From: Adineta ricciae
Lineage: Eukaryota > Rotifera > Eurotatoria > Adinetida > Adinetidae
Assembly: GCA_905250025.1 (NCBI GenBank)
Contig: CAJNOJ010000090.1
Span: 306,073-370,072, forward strand
Direction of reading: 5' to 3'
Length of the DNA stretch: 64,000 nt
Under the pieces are notes generated by a model. That model was given only the letters and a program-made list of their open reading frames with translations, ran no database searches and was not told the DNA's origin. The translations under genes were made by a program, and so were the position numbers. Shown here piece after piece: positions 11,937-24,197 of this stretch. Position 1 is the first letter of the stretch, and each line of letters begins with the position of its first letter.

Positions 11937-13173
11937 ATGGCATCGCTGGTCGTTCATACTATCGTTGGATTTCTGTTCCGACTTGTCTTAATTTTTGTCG
12001 GTGACGTCTATGATAAAGATCTAGCTGGCGATGGACCGCTGTACACTGATATCGATTATCGTGTTGTCACCGACGGTGCAAATCATGTTTTACACAACGA
12101 AAGTCCGTATCAGCGTACAACATATCGATATACACCTTTGTTGGCTTATTTACTAACACCAAATCTATTTCTTGATGAAAACTGGGGAAAATTGCTCTTT
12201 TCAATTTGCGATGTTCTTGTCGGTGTCTTCATTGCAAGGATCCTACCGTTGCAACACCGGAAATATGCATTACTATGGTTTTATAATCCCATGTCGGCTA
12301 TAATTGCAACTAGAGGTAGTTACGAGGCGATCGTAGCTGCCACTGTACTCGCGACACTTTATAATGCAAAGCAACCCAATGAACGTACATGGCTTACAGG
12401 AGTAAGTCTTTTCGTATTTCAGTCATAATTCTTCTTTTCATCTTGCGTTTTCATTTCAGATTCTCCTTGCATTTGCTGCACATTTAAAAATCTATCCAGT
12501 CATATATTCTCTTGCATTATATTTTCACATTGAACGTAGCCTATCCTTACATCTGACATCTCGTCGTTTTCAACTGGTGATCTCTTTCGTTACAACTACG
12601 ATTCTTCTCAATATATTCTTTTATTACCTCTACGGTTATGAATATTTACACGAAACATATCTCTATCACATTATTCGTCGCGATGCACGACACAACTTTT
12701 CACCATACTTCTATTTGACATACCTTAGTCCAAACCACCATTTACTTTCTTTGATAACATTTATTCCACAAGTATTGAATACGCTCATTTTTTCATGTCG
12801 ATTGTATGATCAATTAGAATTGTGCTTATTTGCATTGACATTTTCATTTGTTACATTTAACAAAGTGACAACATCACAATACTTCCTTTGGTATCTGATA
12901 TTCATACCTTTACTCTTGCCCAACTTACATTTAAAATGGAAAACATTGTTCATATGTCTTGTCGCTTGGTTAGGATCACAAGGCTGGTGGCTTTATGAAG
13001 CGTACCAACTCGAATTTCAATCGAAAAACACATTCGTCCAAATATGGCTAGCATCGATTCTCTTCGGTTTTGTCAATGTTTTCATTCTATGTATCATTCT
13101 TTGCAATTACCGTCAGATAAAACCTGTTCATGTTCCACCTGAGAAGACGAAACTAGAAAAGAAGAACGATTAA
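11937..13173 (+). CDS. PIGM: GPI mannosyltransferase 1 (PIG-M)
   Basis: Two exons, 11937-12401 and 12460-13173, joined by a 58-nt phase-0 intron; 392 aa (human about 423). PIG-M is the ER multipass GT-C enzyme that adds the first mannose to the GPI anchor using dolichol-phosphate-mannose. A short N-terminal hydrophobic segment is followed by the luminal signature YTDIDYRV, containing the D-x-D motif needed for activity. Then come TTYRYTPLLAYLLTPN, WFYNPMSAIIATRGSYE and, after the intron, LLAFAAHLKIYPVIYSLALYF and RRDARHNFSPYFYLTYL, all landmarks of the family. Several hydrophobic spans continue to the C-terminus, which ends in a basic cytosolic tail (KTKLEKKND). An AATAAA lies 58 nt after the stop. 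No partner subunit (PIG-X) is seen nearby. Confidence 0.95.
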
Positions 13174-13230
13174 ATCTTGTTACTACTATTTTGTTGTAAA
13201 TAATCGTACATTCCATCTGTTGCTCATAAA

Positions 13231-13236
13231 AATAAA
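13231..13236 (+). terminator. Polyadenylation signal of PIGM
   Basis: AATAAA 58 nt beyond the PIGM stop codon, a typical eukaryotic poly(A) signal position. Confidence 0.7.
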
Positions 13237-15324
13237 GTTGAACTTCACTTTCAAAGTGACTGACTCTCAGCTCGGATTCGTACTTGTTTTAATCTATAAC
13301 TCATCGAAAAGTAATTCATTTACACTTTTGTATAGATCGATAGACATGAAATGGATATGATAAAAAGAAGATTAGGAGTCAAATTTCTCAATTCAGTACG
13401 TTTATCGAACAAAGCACAATGTAAATAAATCTGAATCTTTATCTATTATTCATATTTGAAACAAATTAGACCTAATTGAAGAGTCTCTTTCTTCTCCGAT
13501 CGACGACTATCGACGTCTGAAACAAAACTCCATCTTTGCTCGCAAATTATACATATTGATTCATTGTCTATTGACAACATATCCTATGAATAATCAATCG
13601 AACTCGAATCCACATGCAATATTGAACATATGTCTCTCATGCGATTGTCTTCCAGTCAGACACTTGTGTCACATTTTTCTATATAGATGAAAAAACGATT
13701 ATATGCACACATTTGAATTCCATCTCAATAGACTAATAATAACCCGTGCGCACGTATATCCAATTGTTAGTAATAAAAGTTTGTCTTATTCATCTTTGTT
13801 GTATTTGCATTTCTTTTCACACATTTCTGAGTGCATATACATCGATGTATATATTTATGTGTATATACATACACATACATTCATTAGTAACCCTTTCGCT
13901 CTCTTGCTCCCTCTCTATCTTTCTCTCTCTCTCCCACAGCAACGGAGACGACTTCTAAATAGGTTAGAAGAGCGGTCTGTCTAGACGTCTGTGCACTCGT
14001 ACTTACATGGGTTCATGTCCATTTCGACAGCGGTAGTTGTTTCCTGCACGCTTTTTTCTCTCTCTCTCTCGATGGTTGTATTTGATAATTCTTCGTTGAC
14101 TGACCAAGACTATCGTTCTTCCTCGGTCATTCTCTTGCGTATACATTGTCCAGACATCAATGCAAATACGTAGACACTACGGTACAAGTGAACGAGAGAA
14201 AGAAAAAGAAAAAGAAAATGCGCTATGGTAGTATTGCGCTTCTATCGTGTTCTTCGCCTTCTTCTTTTTTTGAGTAATAAAAAAGGAGAGAAATACGAAG
14301 ACAGAGAATAGGACCAACAAGCTGGTCAGTCGTTCGTTATGTAGCTCACAGTGAAGTAGATGGATGTGTGGCGGAGAGGAAAGGTGGACAGAAGCAATAA
14401 ATGGAACTTGACCAGGGAAAAGGTAAAATGTAAGACGGCAATCGGCAATGAACAGTGAAATATCAATATAGGAAAAAGTAGATTATCTATTTTGTAAACT
14501 ATTTTCGTATCTCGATCGATGTATTGTCTTGTATTTAGTTTGTTGGAAGTGACGACTCATACCATCAGGATGGATATTTGTTCATTAACATCATCTTGTC
14601 GATTTTGAATTAACGATCGGAACAGCTGCCGTCGAAAATCTCAACAACAATCATTTATTTGTGTATACAAAGTTTTCTTCGTTATCGTCGTTTACCTATT
14701 TTACGTGGGAACTGATTTTCTTTGATATCGTATTTACTCTTGTCTCTTTTCTTTTATTCGTTATTTCTTAATCCATTTCTCTTTACGTTTTACATGATTA
14801 TGTGTGGAACTTGTCTTTTCTTCTCAAACCCCGACGACGAACAGCGCGAGGTCCACAACAGTGATATATATGTGTACAGAGTCGGCGCTGTTGTCTTTGT
14901 CTATGTGTTTATGTCATTATTTACTCATATCTTCTTCATTTTCATTTTCTTTTTGTCTCTCTTTTTTTTTGCAATTCTCATAAATGTAGTATTGGGTCGT
15001 CAGATTAATCATCAAATGAACTTTTATCGAATGCATCTCACATATTACGCCTTTATTTGGTTCAGCAAGTAAATGACACTGATATGAATAACAACAGCGA
15101 GCAGAGACAACAAAGGAACATTGTGTTTTTAGGAAAAAAAGAGATATTCCATTGCGAACAGTCTATAGATATTTGTTAAAAAAAGACGAAGGAAACACAT
15201 CCATTCTCTTTGTGTTGTTCGCTATGTAGATATTTACACATACACACGCACGCACACACACATGTAAACACAAACATGTAGAAAGAAAAGAAAAAAAAAT
15301 GTGGACATGTAGATTATTGTTCTT
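13237..15324. other. Intergenic, no gene seen
   Basis: AT-rich and pyrimidine-rich, with a CT-repeat stretch about 13900-13935, TC tracts near 14060, and T-rich runs that create hydrophobic pseudo-ORFs. It probably includes the 3' region of the minus-strand hnRNP gene near 15240-15320. Confidence 0.5.
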
Positions 15325-16922
15325 TTATTGTTGACTGCGACCACGGAATCCACCACCGCTGCCACCCCCACGGCCCCCACCGCGCCCATAGGGTGCACCG
15401 CCACTGCCGCCTCGGCCTCCACCTCCACGACGCATAGGGCCACCACCGGACGACGAACCATAATTCTGACCAAAGCCAAATCCTGACGGTTGACCAAAAG
15501 CTCCAAAGCCTATTAAAATATCAGTTATATTTATAGAATTAATTTTTTTTTGGAGAGATGATTTTGATTTACCTTCGTCATAACCACCTCGGCCACCTCC
15601 ACCCATTCCATAGTTGTCTCCACCCATTGGTGCAGATCCACCAAAGCCCATCATACCACCATTACCGCCCATATCGCCACCATAGCCACCACTATATGGC
15701 GGAGGCCGACTATTATAGTCTCCACCGCCTCCGTAACCGCCGCCGCCACCTGATCGATAGCCGCCGTTACCGCTACCACCTCCTCCATAGTTTGGTCCAC
15801 CACCCATAGGACCCCATCCACCACTGCCGCCAGTTCCTCCACCGCCCATTCGTGAGGACGGTCCGCGCATGCCACCGCCGCTGCTACCACCACCCCCTGA
15901 GCCACCATATTGAGATTGTGCCATTCGGCCACGCGCTGTCTGATCTTTTGGTAGAGCTTTTTCGACGTTCACGGGATTGCCTTTGACAACATGATGCTTT
16001 TCAAGAACGATTTTATCGACTGGATCATAGCTACAAATGCGAAATCTTCAGTTCTATCAATATAATTAATTATCGATATCTTACTCATCAAATTCAACAA
16101 ATCCGAAGCCTCGAAATTTGCCTTCATTTGTTTTCATAATTACAGTTTGAACAATATTACCATACTAAATTGAGCAAAAATAATCAGATCTTATTCATTT
16201 TTTTCACTTCTTGACAAACTTACTTTCGAAAAGTATTCTTTTAGATCATCTTCATTTAGGGTTCCTTCTCGTATTCCACCAACAAACAATTTTTTAGCAC
16301 TTAGGGACGATTCTGGTTTTCCACTTTCTTCTCTAGGTATCGCTCGTTTAGGTTCTATTTCGCGTGAGTCTAGGACGTGTGGGCGAGCAGCCATTAATCG
16401 ATCAACCATCGATGAAGATAAATAAGTAACAAAACCAAAACCTAATCAGCCGTATGAATAAGTATCAAATGTTTATCTGTCTATGGTTTACCTCGAGAAC
16501 GATTATCACGATCACGCATTATAATACAGTCCTGAAAAAAAGAACACACTCATTTATATTCGCTCGATTCCGATTGCTCTTTAACTTACGTCTATATCTC
16601 CATATTTTGAAAAATAATCTCGAAAAGTTTGATCGTCTGTTTTATATGATAAACCACCGATGAAAACTTTTCGAAGTGCTTCTGGTTCTAAATCACTTTT
16701 ATTGATTGCTGGCTGACTACTCTCATCATCATATGTGTTCTTCGTTGGTTCTGTTGGCCCTTCGGATGATGATTCGAAATTTCCAATATTTGTATTGGTT
16801 CCATTTGAATGCGACAAGCCATTTGTTTCTGATGCTTCTAATTGATCATTGTTGATTGCTGCAGTCGGATTCATTTCATTATTAGCAACTGCATCAGTTG
16901 CCGTTAATGCTTCCGTTGACAT
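15325..16922 (-). CDS. hnRNPA2B1-like: hnRNP A/B-type RNA-binding protein, two RRMs plus Gly-rich tail
   Basis: Start ATG at 16922 (MSTEALTATD); stop at 15325-15327. hnRNP A/B proteins bind nascent and mature RNA and regulate splicing, export and translation. After an acidic/Ser/Asn-rich N-terminus of about 85 residues comes RRM1 (RNP2 KVFIGGLSYKT, RNP1 GFGFVTY), then the inter-RRM linker and RRM2 (RNP2 KKLFVGGI, RNP1 FRGFGFVEF). A glycine-rich tail of about 160 residues with Arg-Gly, Gly-Tyr and Asn-Tyr repeats ends RGRSQQ. RRM1 is divided by small introns; one exon (16531 down to about 16492) is only about 40 nt. The arrangement matches hnRNP A1/A2B1 and Drosophila Hrb orthologues; the exact paralogue is not determined. 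A TTCATAAG acceptor-like sequence abuts the ATG. Confidence 0.92.
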
Positions 16923-16934
16923 CTTATGAATCAA

Positions 16935-18252
16935 GAAAATAGGTTACTTTTTTTATCGAGTGATGATCTAAAATGGAATCTCAACTTGTTTGCTCATCTG
17001 TTTTTTACTAAATGCATACATTTAATATGATTTTATACAAATACATAATATATATATATATACTCCTCTCGTTACATAACACGAACAGAAATGCTTTGTT
17101 TTTTTTTTCAAAATCGAAATACAAACGCGAAGAATAAAACTTGTGTTCTGTCGATCAATATAACCGTATGCACAATGCTAGTATATGTGTCTCTCACTCG
17201 TTCACGAGATGCATCATAACTACCGATAGACGGGCTCTTCCTATGCCTGCCTCTGTCGTCTAAATCTACAAATAGACAAAATCAGTAAAATACTCTCGTT
17301 TTCTCGGTTGCTCTTCATCATATAAATTTTTACTCATCCCAATGTATTGTCATTGAAATCAAGGTGCTTTAAGAAATGTTTGTTTTTCGTATTTACCTTC
17401 TTGCTGATTCAATTGCGAATTGAAATTCACCTATTACAAGCATTTTCTATATCGACGAACTCCCATAGCCGACCACAACTTCACATCATTATCGCCGGTA
17501 TTATTTCCACTTTATCGATATCTGGAAGAAAGACTTCCTATTTACCAAAAATCATTTCCAAAAGTATTCAACAAGTCATCCTAACGCATCTCAAACACTT
17601 ACCATTCATTAATAACGATAATTACGTAAGAACCGCCATTAAATAACTGATCAATTTCACTATTATATTTGATTTTTTTCTCTACTGCATTATCCCTTCG
17701 CATTTCATCAAGCTACGAATTGCCAACTATTCCTTTTGATCCACAAGTCTGAAAAGAATCGAATTGACCCCGATTAATTTCAATCTACTAGCAAACATAT
17801 ACTCATGCCGCTTACTTCGCTGCCCGATGATTGTTAAATTGTACTTCACACCCGAATGATCCATTGTATAATACCGGCATACCACCGATCGATTCTAATA
17901 TTAATAACAATTACTCGAAATGTCACTCCCGTTCACCGTCAATACGAAGTGCGTATCACCAAAAGGGCAACAGAGAGAAAGAAAAAAACAAAGGCCTATT
18001 TATTTCAGCTGTGATTGGCTGGTCAGTAATGAGTTCGTTCACAATAAACAATCCTATCAATTTCATCGATAAAAAACATAAAATCAAGCGTAAATTTTAC
18101 GCTAAATATCTTCTCGTAAATATTTCACGGAACCGACACATTTCTTATTAGTTCAACACCGAGCAATGACGACCTCTATTGACAAAGAGTCTTCGCAATA
18201 AGCACAGAACGTTTATTACAGAACAAGCACTAAAATGCACAGGAGCAAAAGA
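16935..18252. other. Intergenic between hnRNP and bHLH genes
   Basis: Holds the hnRNP promoter and 5' region, an AT dinucleotide run near 17048-17062, and AT-rich sequence. Short plus-strand ORFs (about 17347-17646, 17831-18151) lack support. Confidence 0.5.
17048..17062. repeat. (AT)n microsatellite
   Basis: Short uninterrupted TA/AT dinucleotide run upstream of the minus-strand hnRNP gene. Confidence 0.8.
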
Positions 18253-18843
18253 TTATTCACTCGAATGAAAGTTATAATTTGGTCCGTGAAGGGTTTCCAA
18301 AAGCGATTGTATGTAGCGAATAGCACCATCGACTGTATCCATACGAGACATTTTTTGACGTTTTCGTCCTTTTTTGTAAGGTAGCACATTTCGTAACTGC
18401 TCGTAGGCTTCATTGATAATTTCCATTCGATGACGTTCACGGCGATTGGCTTCTTGACGTTGAGGACGTGAAAGCACACGACGTTTCTTGTGAATATGTT
18501 CAGTATCTCCGTAAAATTCGTCGACATCACTTTCTTCCAACGGTCTTTTCTTCGTTCCGCGGACATCATGAAGAGTATTGTAGTTGCACTCCTAAACATT
18601 CGAAATGCTTTAGAACTAGAATTTAAGAGAGTTGGAATAGAAACCGACTTTGAGAAACGATGTAGGTGAGAACGACGACTCGATCAAACTGCTTTCATTA
18701 GCAGCACTTTCGTAGCCCGACGATGAGTTCAAACTAGCTTGTACTGATGAATTTAGTTGTGAAGCTGTTGAATAGTACGGGTAGGAATAATAGTTCATTG
18801 GATAGCAAGGTGATGATTGGCAAGGCCAGCCGGAAAGATTCAT
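18253..18843 (-). CDS. bHLH transcription factor, family uncertain
   Basis: Two exons, 18843-18649 and 18591-18253, separated by a 57-nt phase-0 intron; 177 aa. Exon 1 is Ser/Tyr-rich (a likely transactivation region). Exon 2 has an acidic stretch, a basic nuclear-localisation-like cluster (KKRRVLSRPQR) and a complete bHLH. The basic region EANRRERHRM fits the N-x-R-E-R-x-R E-box-contact pattern. Helix 1 is INEAYEQLRNVLP, a short basic loop follows (YKKGRKRQK), and helix 2 is MSRMDTVDGAIRYIQSLLETL. Helix 2 resembles class II tissue-specific bHLH proteins (FIGLA, PTF1A/Fer or ASCL groups) but I cannot place it in one. Such proteins heterodimerise with E-proteins. The intron donor reads GTCGGT rather than GTAAGT, so the junction rests on phase and on the good acceptor TTTAG. 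Confidence 0.85.
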
Positions 18844-19368
18844 TTTGACTCTAATGAAGTGCCTTGGCTGTACAATTTCATTTTATATGTTCGTTCCAGT
18901 ACGAAATCTCTCGATAAATAATCAATTTCCACTCATTTGGATGAATATTTCGTCATCTACTCATCGAGATAAATGTTCATTAATTAAAAACGATTAGCAA
19001 CTAATCATTTATTCGTGAAGAGAGAACCAGAGATAGAGAGAGAGAGGGAAGGGAACGTTATGGCTAGTCTGATATGACAATGAGCGTAGCGGTGTGATGG
19101 TGACATGTTTTAGTTCCACTAACTCGTTGCAACATTCTAACAGCTGCATATCATGCGTGACGAGCAAATCTAACATGAGGTTTAGTTTGAAAAACGATAT
19201 TCGATTTCAGAGGTGTAGGTATTATTAGTTTATTACGTAAATAATGATAACATAACGAAATCTAAGCTAACGATTTTTGTATATACATAAGCAAAACAAC
19301 GAGAACATAATTCAACATGAATTACAACTACTGTTCAGAAGGCGAAATTGGTGTCAAAGGAAAAGATT
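18844..19368. other. Intergenic, no gene seen
   Basis: About 525 nt, AT-rich, with a GA-repeat patch near 19020-19050. Contains the bHLH upstream region and the probable 3' end of the next minus-strand gene. Confidence 0.5.
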
Positions 19369-20692
19369 TTAGACAATCCACACAAGTAGTTGATCAACAG
19401 AGGAACGTTGTCGTCGTCGTCTTCGTCGAAGACTGCTACTCGTATTCGTTTGATATTGATAATATTGTAGTGTAGCTGAATGATGGTAATGGCGATGAGG
19501 ACTGGGTTCTTTCGAGCTTTTCTTTTTCACGCTACTTTCCTTCTGTTTTTGGTTATCAGTATTTACTGATTGAAATGCACGTTGCCGACACAATTCGCAG
19601 GCAATGAATGGTCGTGTGCGTCTCTGTTTTGCAAATACCGGTGTCGAACAGCGTGGACTTTGAGGAGAGGACATTGCTGATGATACTGCAGATGACGAAT
19701 TGGACAGTGTCGTTGGATGATCTAGAATGAAGGAAGTCAAGATGAAAAATCAATTGAGAAAAAGAGAAGAATGTCGGCATCGGTGGCATTTGATATTTGA
19801 CTAAATATCCGAGTCAACAAGTGTTTGAAGAGCATTCTCGTCTACGGCACATGTTTTCGTTTGTCTTTTGAACAAATGAGATGATATACCTGAGGAGAGG
19901 CGAAGAAATTGCATTTTTTCATGTTCAACTCTCGAAAATAAAACTTCGTGTTTAAGTGGGGTAAATGGGAGAAGGGCGGATTAGTCTCAGCGAAGTTCAA
20001 AGAGAAGAAAGCAATCCGACAACTAAATACTTAAACAATCGATCATATCCTCCTTGATCATAAGTAAATGTTCAAGGAAAATAAAATAACGCAATTTCAA
20101 TCAGACAGTTTTGTGCAAAACAAACTTCGTCATTGTCGAGACAGTCGAAATGCTTCTCGCAGCTTTTCTTTCGAAAATGACAATTGTTGTTTATCGATCA
20201 CAGGCTTTACTGACTCGAAGAAAGCGAAACGCGAAGTGATGCTGTTCTTTTTAGCGCTTACACACTCTCAATATAGGATATCCTGTCGCTCTTTTCAACT
20301 CTATTGATTTTCATTTAACATAAAACTGTGACTTTTCGTCTTGACGGGCGCGACTCATCCCCAGTTAATGTATTCAAACGAAAGGCTGATTGGCAATCAA
20401 AAACGACTGACTTTCATAATCAATTAGATGTACAACGAAAATTAGCATATCTACCTGCTACTGTTGCCGTTGTTATTCGGGGTTGTAACGATGCTTTCGG
20501 TGTTGACGAGCGAAATAACATGCCAACTTGACATCGAGATGATTTGGTAGGAAGAGGTTGGAAAGACAGATTCTTTCGCTTCTTCGTATTCACTGGCGAT
20601 GATGAATAGAGGATTGATGCGAGTGAATTCATTAATTCGTTTGGATAATTATCTGAAAGACGAATATCAGAAGAGAATAGTTTATATAGCAT
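19369..20692 (-). CDS. Unrecognised Ser/Arg-rich protein
   Basis: Proposed two-exon gene: exon 1 from ATG 20692 to about 20449 (donor GCAG|GTAGAT), exon 2 from about 19721 to 19369 (acceptor TTCATTCTAG). The two join in phase across about 730 nt, giving roughly 200 aa. The protein is low-complexity and Ser/Thr/Arg-rich. One short conserved-looking block (about residues 105-125) reads RRTRPFIACELCRQRAF, including a C-x-x-C pair. The C-terminus has a run of arginines and a His/Tyr patch. No domain is recognised. An additional upstream exon at 23474-23668 could splice in phase (GAC|GTAAAC to TTTCAG near 20654), replacing the 20692 start. Exon linkage is inferred. Confidence 0.45.
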
Positions 20693-23600
20693 GAAGAGAA
20701 AACATCATCTCCGATTATTCATCGTAAAAATGAATATACGTATCACATCGAAAGAAGATTAATCGGGCGGCACCCGATATAATTATCCTAGCAGAAACGT
20801 TTTTCTCTCTTTCCATATGACGACGTAATCAAAGTAAAAATGTTTCGCTGTCATTATCGATGAGGCATCACATCGAAATGACGATTTATTATCAGGTGGT
20901 AATATCGTCGACGCTCTTTTTCTTCATTTCCTCTCTCTCCCTCTCTCCCTTTCTGTCGCTCTTTCAAGAGAAATGTAATCGCAAGTGTTAATAACTTTTC
21001 CTGTTACGAACCTATTTGAAGTTACGTAGTGCTCGTGCATCACTCATTCTCGCTTATCCACACCTATGCGTTTGTCGGAACGAAGAATTAGGTGAGCAAG
21101 GCGCATCACTTGATTGCCAAAGCAAAAAATAATAAAAACATCTACGTAGACATCTTAAGATAAAACAACTGACTCTTACGAGCGACGATCGTCATATAAT
21201 AGAAATTAAGTCTCGGCAAATGAAGAAAAGGAAAGGTGCTGAAGAATTAACGCGTCTATCTACAGCTTTTCAAACAGTTCAAAAAAGAATAACATTCATT
21301 AAAGTCTAGTGAGAAAATATATAGCATATAAAAGTAAAATCAAAACAAAAGAAATGCCATTAGCAATAAAACGGTGAACAATGTGTTTAGTCAAAGTCGT
21401 ATCCGGAAGAGAAGAAAAATCAAAGATTTTTCTCGACGTATTACAAAGAAAGAAGATTAACGAAAGATTAACTTGTCGTATGGTCTCCTATGCGTTGACT
21501 TCGCTCCGTCGTCGACTCACCTGTTTCTTTTTGCTGATTAGTATTCTTGATTGTGAAAACGAAATGCGTTGATGCGAAAGTAAATTGAATTAAAAGTTGA
21601 CTGATATCCACTGCATACAGGAGAGGAAAAAGGCAAAAGAGAGCAAAAAAAAATCATCGATTGGATGTCATGACTTCTCTTTTCGCCTTCGTTCATTGGA
21701 TGGAATATCTGTAAAAGGTGGCAATTGTCAAATCGATAGACTATGCGCATAAGATATCAACACCTTTGGAATATCCGTTATACTCAAGTTGTGTCTTTTC
21801 TCGACAATATGCAAGAACGAATATTAAGTTGATGATTTTTCTCACTCGAAAAAAAGCAAACTGACAAATTCGTTGTTGTTAACATCTACATNATATGGAG
21901 ATATTCTGGACACCATTAAGAAAAGCTGTTGCTCGAAATATCGAATGGATACAATATCGCTCTTAGTGAAACGAATCTCCCGTGGTGTTTTAAAAAAATA
22001 CACATACAGCGGCCTTTTTTCCACTTGTTATTTTTTGTCGGTTCAATCATTGTTTGTTTTTCTAAGACTAGTTCAAGGAAATTAGCAACTTGATTTCATT
22101 GAAGTCTATTTCCATTCGATGCGGGAGTGGATACACGTGTGGGTGTGTGTGTGTATTTACCTTTGTTTATCCTGCACTCTCTATGCCGAGAAGCATTTTC
22201 ATCTAACAGATAATTATCAATTTTACTGCTCTTCTTTTTTCATATTTTTATTACAAGCTGATTTTGATGATTTCAACAAGCACGTATTCTTAACCGATAC
22301 GTGTGAGATCTTTTGTTGTTTTGATTTGCCTCTATTTATCAAGTTAAACAACGGTTTGCTAATACGACATCGATTCTGGACAAAAAATTATCTCAACATA
22401 TATTCTGACCGGAACAATAATATGCCAATATATTCTCAGTTAGAAGTTTGAAAAAAATTTGCAATCATTCGATTGTAAACGAGAAACAGATGTAGTGCGC
22501 AAAGGAGACAACCAAAGGCACAGTATTATGCCAATTGAAGGATTCTATTTCATTTCCTGCCCATGGTGTGAGTTGACCTTTTCCTTGTTGGAACAGCATT
22601 GAAGCGTTTAGTTAAAATGAAGCGAAAAAAATCAAACATCATGCCGAGTCAAATGAGACCCAATTATCATAACTAAAGTCAGCCGGTTAGAATTGTACAT
22701 TTTGTCAACTGTGTCAGCTGGCTAGCGAACATTGTATTTATAGAACATACAAATAACTAGTCGAGAGTTCAATGGCTGATAGTCATCCCCAGAGGCTACC
22801 ATCGAGATCTACTACAATGACGAGTACAGCACACGACTATGAACACGAACAAATATTTGAACATTGATTATAACTTCAAGTTTGTGCATAGTTGAACTTC
22901 TGCGTGAAGTATTCAATGAACTTCTCGAATGGAACAACTATTTTAGACTTGCACAATTTCATGCATGCCATCTGATCTCAGTCGATCAGAATAGTACACT
23001 GTCTGTTACTTGATTAACTTTCGAACAACGAACTATATCTATAAATCTTTGCTGTTCATTAAAACTGATTGCCTTTAGTCTGATGTTTTTTTCTTGTACT
23101 GGAAATATGTGATAAACAGACTCTTTTTATCGATCAGTATTACGTACGTTTGATGTTAATAGAAGGGAACATTTCTTGTTACGTTGACCATATGCGATAC
23201 ATACCATGTTTATTTCCCATCTAATCAATTGTACAATAATCACTGGGAGAAATACGATCAAAATAACTCGAGTTCATTTAAGTATCTTTTGCTAATTGGA
23301 GATATGCACAAGAAATTCTTATTTATATTTCCTTCTTCTTCCTCCTCTTCATCATCATCATCACATTGCAACAGCTAATTTAGATCTTTTGATCTTCAAA
23401 TGTTAACACTGATCGTTATCTTGGTTTTTTCCCAGTTACATCTATGTTTATACATATAGACACACGTCTAGTACTATTGTTGTTTACGTCTAGTCTTAGA
23501 TACATAACTCAGAGCGTCACATGTTCGTTTATTCAATACTTTAACATCATACGGTTCGTTGATTGTTAAGACTAACTGAACACCGTCAATTGTCACTGTT

Positions 23601-24197
23601 AACCTTTGTCCGTTCGTCGGTGCGTTTTTCAAATTTGTATTAAGATTAAGTAAGAAGAGAATGAACATCTTCTTCTTCGTTTTTCTTTCTCAGCTATTTA
23701 TACGACTCGACATGATGTCCGTTCATTCTTTTGTATTTTACGTCTTCTCATCAACAGAAGGACTTAGGGAGTAGTAATCTAAAGAATAATCAACACCCAC
23801 TAAAGTCAATTTAACAATGTTGCATGACGAGTGCACACGCACATAAGAATCTATCTATCTATCTATTCGTTCATCCCACAAGGGTCAATGATTATCATCC
23901 TCTTCTCCCGCTGAACTGACAGTCATTTTTACTTCTTGCCGTTAGGGCGGTAATTTCTATTTGCATGCGAACTATTCTTCTTCTATTTCTTATTGTAGAT
24001 GTAAATGGTCATTACAATAGCAATGATGATCTTTTTTTCACCTAAGTCAATAGAACTCAATCAATCAATCTTATATATGTATATTGATTATTGAAGAGCT
24101 CAAGGTAAGTAGAAACGAACGAAAGAGAAAGAAAAAGAGAAAAAAAAAGAAGGCGGCTAGTAGTAACCATCACAGTTTCATAACAGAAAAACGAAAC
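20693..24197. other. 3.5-kb gene-poor region
   Basis: AT-rich with no recognised domain. It contains one ambiguous base (N at 21892), a TG repeat near 22139-22153, and a candidate minus-strand exon at 23474-23668. Otherwise I see nothing supportable. Confidence 0.5.
23474..23668 (-). CDS. Candidate small ORF or exon, function unknown
   Basis: An ATG-initiated 64-codon ORF whose middle part (RLTVTIDGVQLVLTINEP) has the alternating pattern of beta strands, with basic residues at the C-terminus (SKTRRKQQ). It stands alone here. A possible donor (GAC|GTAAAC) is in phase with the acceptor before the exon ending near 20449, so it might be the first exon of the 19369-20692 gene across a long intron. 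No family recognised. Confidence 0.25.
   Translation of the reverse strand: MFILFLLNLNTNLKNAPTNGQRLTVTIDGVQLVLTINEPYDVKVLNKRTCDALSYVSKTRRKQQ

Noticed and set aside
13703..15072. Hydrophobic ORFs at 13703-13984, 13746-13958 and 14722-15072
   Set aside because: They come from T/C-rich tracts, overlap each other, lack domains and splice context, and at least one has no ATG at its 5' end.
15234..15932. Ala/Val-rich and His-rich ORFs overlapping the hnRNP gene
   Set aside because: They are other-frame readings of the GGN-rich codons of the hnRNP glycine-rich tail.
22771..22869. 33-codon ATG ORF (MADSHPQRLP...)
   Set aside because: Too short, with no adjoining exon in phase or recognisable motif; it cannot be told from chance.
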